Shown in pieces: positions 58,601-64,000 of a stretch of DNA of 64,000 nt. This DNA is from Phallus indusiatus (taxonomy: Eukaryota; Basidiomycota; Agaricomycetes; Phallales; Phallaceae): positions 996,879 through 1,060,878 of the forward strand of contig JAQFWX010000010.1 of the NCBI GenBank assembly GCA_027605045.1, given 5' to 3'. The number at the start of each line of letters is the position of its first letter. The first letter of the stretch is position 1. The position numbers and the translations under genes are program-made. Under the pieces are notes generated by a model. That model saw nothing but the letters and a program-made list of their open reading frames with translations, was not told the origin of the DNA and made no database searches.

Positions 58601-60669
58601 GGCTGCCGATGCGTTACTTTTCGTATCAGAATTTGGAGATATGATGATGGAGAGTACTCCGCATCTCTATCTTTCCGCTCTTTCATACATCTCCAAACAA
58701 TCGTTTATATCCAAACAATTTATCTCCCAGTACTCCCAGCTTCTCAGATGGGACATTCAAGCCGAAGATGGGGACTCTCAAACACTCTGTAATAACACCA
58801 ACAAAACAGAGTTACGTGAAGTTTGGTGGAAGAGTCAGCACCTCGTCTTGTTGCTCGACATCCCTGGGGAGGGTACTTACTTTCACATCGTGGATCCTAC
58901 CAAAACGGACAAGACGAAGCTTAAGACTGGCGAATCGCATGCGGGTGTTCGCGCGGTTTCCCCTGAAGATAATCATTGGTCCTTGGCTTACGTTGGTTCT
59001 AGCGGTCTTTGTCTCTGGAACATTGATACCAAACAAGAATTCGTATTGGATAAATCAGGACATAATATCACCAAGCTTGCATTTTCCATCACTGGTGATC
59101 GTCTTATTAGCGGTGACTCAAGAGGAAACATCAAGATATGGGATGTTCGTGCTCGTCAAACCCAAGTTGGAGACTGGAATAACCTCCATAGTGGCGCTGA
59201 TAGCACGAACAAACTAGAGCTACGTGAAGTTTGGTCGAAGAGCCAGCACGTTATCTTGTTGATTGGCATCCCTGGGGTGGGTAGTCACTTTCACATTGTG
59301 GATCCTACCAAAAAGAACGGGATGGGGGTTAAGATTGGCGAATCGCTTGCTAGTGTTCGCGCGGTTTCCCCTGAAGATAATCATTGGTCCTTGGCTTACG
59401 TTGGTTCTAGCGGTCTTTGTCTCTGGAGCATTGATACCAAACAAGAATTCGTATTGGATAAATCAGGACATAATATCACCAAGCTTGCATTTTCCATCAC
59501 TGGTGATCGTCTTATTAGCAATGACTCAAGAGGAAACATCAAGATATGGGATGTTCGTACTCGTCAAACGATCTCTACCGACAAACTATCCGTATCAGTT
59601 GAATGGTTGAACGCTGTCGCCTTTCCCTCCATTAACTCCGCCTTTATTGTCGCGTATACGACAGCGAATCACAAAACCTTCATTGAAATTCGGGATCGTG
59701 GATCAAGAGCCGTATTGAAGGGTCCTTTTGAATCTTCTACCCCCATTCAGTCCTTGTCTTCCACTCCTAAGGATGCACACCTTGTGTGTCAGTCAGCATT
59801 ACGTCTCGAGATCCTGGATACATCAACGGGAAAAAGCCGATGTTTCGATACTGTAACGTCCATCCTATCCCCGAATCGGAAGTATATTGCCTGGGTACCC
59901 ATGAGAAACAAGAAACAAGTCAAATTTTGGGACTCGGATGCGGACATAGAGTTGGACGGGCCTTCGTTCGACCATAGCATCAACAGATTAGAATTTTCTG
60001 CTGATTCAAAGCGGGTTAGTGTAATATTTGGCGCGGACAAAGGAGAAGGACGGATAAGCATCTGGGACATCAAACTTAAACAATTAATCATACGACCATT
60101 TTCGTGCATTATGGATTGTTGGCCTTCAATTCCACATGCTGCGTTACATGGAAACAGCCTTTTCTTGGCTTTTGATAGAGATTCGGGCAAGATGTGGGAT
60201 TTGAGCGTGCTCGAAATCATGTCATACCTATACGAAGATCACTCGGGTGATAACTCGCCTCCGTCCGCTCGTAAATTGGAGGCTCAACGGTGCGTCAAAT
60301 GTATGATGAGGTCAAGTATCTTTTTTGATGATTTCTTTTAGATTGATCGAGGAATACAGAACAAAATATGGGAATACAGAGACGTTAAAATACGCATTAA
60401 TTCCATGGGAAAAAGCGAGATTTTCGGGTTTCGCGAAGATAAACGAGAATGGCTGGGTATTAGGTCCGCAAGAGGAGCTTCTGTTTTGGGTCCCGAAAAA
60501 AGCGCGAAAGTGTCTAGCGCTTCCTTGTATGACGCACCTAAACGAAAAAGAGTTCATCAAACTCAATTTCGACAAATTTGTGCATGGGACAAAATGGATG
60601 GAATGCAAGAATCTAGCCTCAGATTTTCGCCATCGTGCGACTTGGGGACTGAAGCTACTGAAGTACTGA
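55642..60669 (+). CDS. C2-NACHT-WD40 NLR-like protein, gene B (intact, expanded)
   Basis: Eleven exons (55642-55658, 55714-55790, 55843-55993, 56056-56177, 56233-56432, 56484-56534, 56585-56771, 56823-56972, 57021-58522, 58575-60289, 60342-60669) give 1499 residues with all phases consistent. C2-like domain at residues ~10-120, helical linker to ~320, NACHT from ~345 (Walker A GQAGMGKSS at 57179-57205, Walker B VVIIIDALDES), WD40 region ~830-1390 and a C-terminal module to the end (NENGWVLGPQEELLFW). Differences from gene A: a 48-nt in-frame insertion with a GC run in exon 2, a 12-nt difference in exon 5, a 408-bp duplication in exon 10 and a longer C-terminus. The exon 9 donor is GTTCGT, shared with A. 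Expected role: ligand-triggered oligomerising NTPase in self/non-self responses, by family analogy. Confidence 0.93.
55736..55784 (+). repeat. In-frame insertion with (CG)n microsatellite, NLR gene B exon 2
   Basis: TTACAA occurs at 55731-55736 and again at 55779-55784; the 48 bp of offset contain CACACGCGCG..GCG (CG run at 55760-55775). Gene A has one TTACAA and no insert. Sixteen codons are added, ending in RARARV, inside the C2-like domain. Confidence 0.9.
58764..59579 (+). repeat. 408-bp tandem duplication within the WD40 region of NLR gene B
   Basis: Two units with offset 408 bp (ACGTGAAGTTTGG at 58814 and 59222), each with PEDNHWSLAYVGSSGLCLW, KQEFVLDKSGHNITKLAF and SRGNIKIWDVR. They are 136 codons each, in frame. 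Gene A has a single unit (about 44390-44795), whose leading sequence is most like unit 2. Confidence 0.93.
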
Positions 60670-61352
60670 TCTGTCGTCGCGGAAGTTTCCTGGGGGCGGA
60701 CTCAAAGTGGATACCATTCCAGATGGACGATCTATGGACTTAGTCCAAGCTATCTCTTGTTACTCGTCGTATAATCATTCTTGTTTTCTCTCATAAGTCT
60801 AAAATTAATGTATTTGTGCACATTGAGACGATTATTTATACCTCGATGTTGTCCTTGGACAGGCACTGAAAAGTAGTTTTCACCGGACTGGTGACCGCTG
60901 CAGATACAAGTCGACGCGATCACCAATGCTGGGGGTGGGCGGATGGGTAAGAGAGTTTGAAAGATGGTGAATCGATGAGACACGAGATGTCTGCCGCGCT
61001 GGGCAGAGGAAGAGGGTCAACAGACGATGCAGCCGCGATGACGCTTCTTGCTCAGCTGAACGTGTGTGCCGCGTTGCGGGACTGTGCTATCCTCGTAGAG
61101 GACGCGAAAACGCTTAACGTTGCATATATACTTTTTGCATATGGTCTACATATTATACGCAAATGTACGGCTCATATTACTGAAAAGAGAGAAATGGATA
61201 AAAACTAGGCCCTTCCAGCTCGAACCAGCTAGATTTACGATATAACATTGGATATACATCCAAGAACTAGGATGATACATTTGACAATTATACAAAGCTC
61301 TGCCTCCACCCGAAGCCGCAACTCCCAATCAACACATCCCGTGCTCCATTCG
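60670..61352. other. Intergenic, tail-to-tail between NLR gene B and THOC1
   Basis: Holds two converging 3' UTRs. An 83-codon plus frame (60957-61208) includes STDDAAAMTLLAQLNVCAAL. The QLNxCA part recurs near 4.5 kb, so this may be the decayed C-terminus of another gene. Confidence 0.45.
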
Positions 61353-64000
61353 TCACACCGCATCCACGTCCAGCGACGCCTGGTCGATAGCGGGGGCTTC
61401 CGCGACATTTATTTCTACTACAGCGTTCGTTACCGTCGAATTGGTTTCTTTTGACGTGTCCTCCGTCGTAACCACTTGTGAACCACCAGATGCTTCATCT
61501 ACGACTTCTTTAACTGTGTCCGTATCCATCTGAACTTGGTCCACAGTTTCCTTTCCATTCACTCCCGCTTTATCCTTCTCCTTCTCATTCTTTTCTTTTT
61601 CCTCCTTCTCCTTCTCTTCTTTTTTCTCGAGCTCAATGGCCTCGACTAGTCCATCCACACCCGCTACTGTGAACTTCCCAAACAAATGCAAACAATCTAA
61701 ACGGCTTCGACGTAACGCAAGCCAAGACAAACGATCCTTTTGCTATCAAACGTAGGTATATCAGCTGTCAGCCGAGTCCATTCCGGTCTCGTAGCTTACC
61801 TCTCCTAGCTCAATCAGTTGAGCGTCTACGGGCGCCTCAGGAACAGCAGGCGTTGACGGTTTAATCTGATCAATCGCAGAAGGTTGTGTGTTCGGTGTGC
61901 TCGGTTGAACGACCAAAGAAGGCACAGGTTGTGTCTGTGAAGTGGAAGGCGGTGCTGTCGCTTGAGAACGGAGGTTGGACTTTGGGGCCGGACTGGTTAT
62001 AGGTCGTGGGGGAAGAGAAGGGTGTAGAGGCGATGGTGCTTGAATCGCCGGAGATGCCACTGGAGCAGGTACTGAAGGAGGAGTTACTTCTTGTGTTGGC
62101 ACTGGAGTATGGATAACTGGAGCTTGCGGAGTGGGTTGCTGTTGCACGGGTTGTGGAGGTGGAGGTCGGAGTTTCGCCAGCTGTTTCTTCCTAAATTCCA
62201 TCCTCATCTCAACTTGTTTGATTCGTTTTGCAAAGTCTTTTGGTTCTCCGGGTCTATATTTTTACATCAGCCCATCGCATCAACTCAAAACAGAGGGCGT
62301 CAGGATACTTACCCACTAGCGTTCTCACAATCTTGCAATCCGTGAAATCCAGTCTCCCAAAGTTCAGTGATAGCTTCTGTACCCCAACTATACCGCCAAC
62401 GAGGCTGAGGCTCTATGATCTTTTGCCGTTTTTCTTTTGTTTGTTCCTCTAAAGGAGGCTGTAAGGGCTCTTTGTCGAAAGATGGGCATTGATCATTTTT
62501 CCACCATATCTATATAAGATGAGTACGCGATTACACGACCAGAAGACACCAGGCAAAATAACCAACCCAATTATTTTCTCGCTCAAGAATTGTGGCAATC
62601 GTCTCTGCAACGTTCTTCCCGTTGGGCGTAGTAGCCCGCATCTCTTCCATTACTCTACTCCACGATTCCTGGCACCATTTTTCATCCGCCGCGTTCAGCG
62701 TGAAATCCATCTGCAGCGATCGATTTTTTGCGGTAGCTAACTTGGGCTTTTCGGCGGCTGTGAAATGTAAAAGGTGTTGTAAAAGTATCAAGAGTTGGAA
62801 GAGGAACTGGCGACGGAAGTTGGTGTCGGCAATCTGAGAATGAACAATGAGGGTTAAACGGACATTCATAACACAATGATTTAGTACGCACCTCTAGGTC
62901 TAGTAATTCAGGAGATGTCAAGAACTTTGCAAAGTAATCTCCGCCCCAGCCACTGGAGTTTGTACTACTACCATTCCCGTCTGGATCATCACGCTTGCGC
63001 TTCAAACCGCCACCAACTGCTTTACTGCCCATCATCGCCCTTTCTTTTTTTGTTGCTTCCGATATAACAGGAAGAACGGTATCAACACCCTTTCGAAACC
63101 ACTCGAAAGACAAGGTGCGCGCGAACAGTGGAGGGCGAGAGAAAGGGACCTGAAGGGACCAGAAAGTCTGGTAAAACTCTAGATACAACACAATTAGCGA
63201 CTCAAAGATAATGAAACCGAAGGATAGAAAGCGAACCTTCTTTCTTAGCTTCTTCCAAAGAGCCCCGCTTCTCGCCATTCTCCATTTCCACATCATTGTC
63301 CTGATCCCTTTTCTTTTCGCCATTGCTCAAATTCTTGCTACCAGGACCATCCCACAAAGCTCCATAGTCTCCTCGTAGATTAACACCACTTCTTTCGCCA
63401 AGAGGGAAAACCCCACTCAGAAAGTTCAGTATCCTGCCGCAGAACATGGTGTTTTTACCGGTCTTCGACAAGCGGCGTAAGAGATCGTTGAGCATTCGTA
63501 GTAGGATAAGTGATTTGCCTTTAGCAGATGTCATATCCTAGGTCATAAGATATCAAAATAGGGGAAATGTAGCTTTGAAAAACGACACATACTACCGTTA
63601 ATCTTTCTCTGCGTTCTTCCATCCATGAAAAGATGTGCCAACAAGAAGAAACTGTCTGTGTTTCGAGAAGATCCCCAAGGACGCTGAACGGAAACGACGG
63701 ATCACAAGCATCTGTAGAATGAAAGGGAGTTATAAAGACATAAAATTGTATAACTCTTGACGAAAACGAACTATGTTCTGTGAACGCGAGAACCATGTCT
63801 AATCCTGAGCGTAGATCATCGTAATAGGTTGTTTCGGGATCTTTTAATGCATCTCCTTCCGTAGCCTATATAAACATACTCTTGAGTCTTTTTGACGACG
63901 ACAGCGATAGAATACACTTACTGCTAAACGAAACACTTCACCTTTTAACAGTAATTCCCATTGAGCTCGTCGCGTATCGAGGGATCTGCTATCCTTTGTT
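61353..64000 (-). CDS. THOC1: THO complex subunit 1 (THOC1/Hpr1), N-terminus beyond window
   Basis: Multi-exon minus gene that runs off the right edge; TAG-bounded end at 61353. Recognised blocks from N to [167 protein letters not shown] and [17 protein letters not shown]. These are the core of THOC1, part of the nuclear THO/TREX complex coupling transcription to mRNA export. After a Pro-rich linker, the tail has a [14 protein letters not shown] helix (death-domain-like region in animal THOC1) and a Lys/Glu-rich low-complexity end. A piece of this tail recurs at 46128-46245. Confidence 0.93.

Noticed and set aside
1..64000. CRISPR arrays, tRNA or rRNA genes
   Set aside because: No regularly spaced palindromic repeats, tRNA B-box-like GGTTCGAATCC with matching acceptor stem, or rRNA core sequence was found on reading; a covariance search could still find a divergent tRNA.

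Overview
The window is nuclear DNA of a filamentous basidiomycete, most likely an agaricomycete (mushroom-forming fungus). Genes carry many short introns of about 50-60 bp with GT..AG ends. The families are typical of that group: a large P450 paralogue array, NACHT/WD40 NLR-like proteins, a DUF6535 membrane protein and a DUF3669 relic. Spliced models were worked out by eye from reading frame, splice signals and paralogue comparison. No database search was possible, so family names rest on recognised motifs.

Layout. 1-857: edge-truncated gag/ORF1-like frame of a non-LTR retroelement (minus). 1213-19259: five co-oriented P450 paralogues (minus), broken up by duplicated promoter modules, a P450 first-exon relic (10519-10576) and Helitron helicase debris (12.1-12.95 kb). 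20283-21593: PL14-type polysaccharide lyase (minus). 22095-24573: eIF2A (plus), divergent from the lyase. 25815-27951: a sixth P450 of the same family, now on plus. 28.6-30.7 kb: diverged repeat and a broken nuclease-fold gene. 30756-32836 and 33554-35726: tandem flavin monooxygenases. 36695-39908: 14-TM-type MFS transporter. 41302-45837 and 55642-60669: two paralogous C2-NACHT-WD40 genes, A and B. Between them lie a THOC1 tail relic, a DUF3669 pseudogene and a DUF6535 gene. 61353-64000: THOC1/Hpr1 (minus), running off the right edge.

How it fits together. Housekeeping genes (eIF2A, THOC1) act as fixed posts between fast-evolving accessory blocks. The left and middle blocks supply oxidative and export functions (6 P450, 2 FMO, 1 MFS) without a recognisable backbone synthase, so they look more like a xenobiotic or secondary-metabolite tailoring neighbourhood than a complete biosynthetic cluster. 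The right block is an NLR-like immunity/incompatibility locus. Gene B has gained an in-frame GC-microsatellite segment and a 408-bp duplication within the WD40 region. Gene A carries an apparent 1-bp frameshift and is followed by a decayed piece of the THOC1 3' end, which suggests copying from the B-THOC1 locus.
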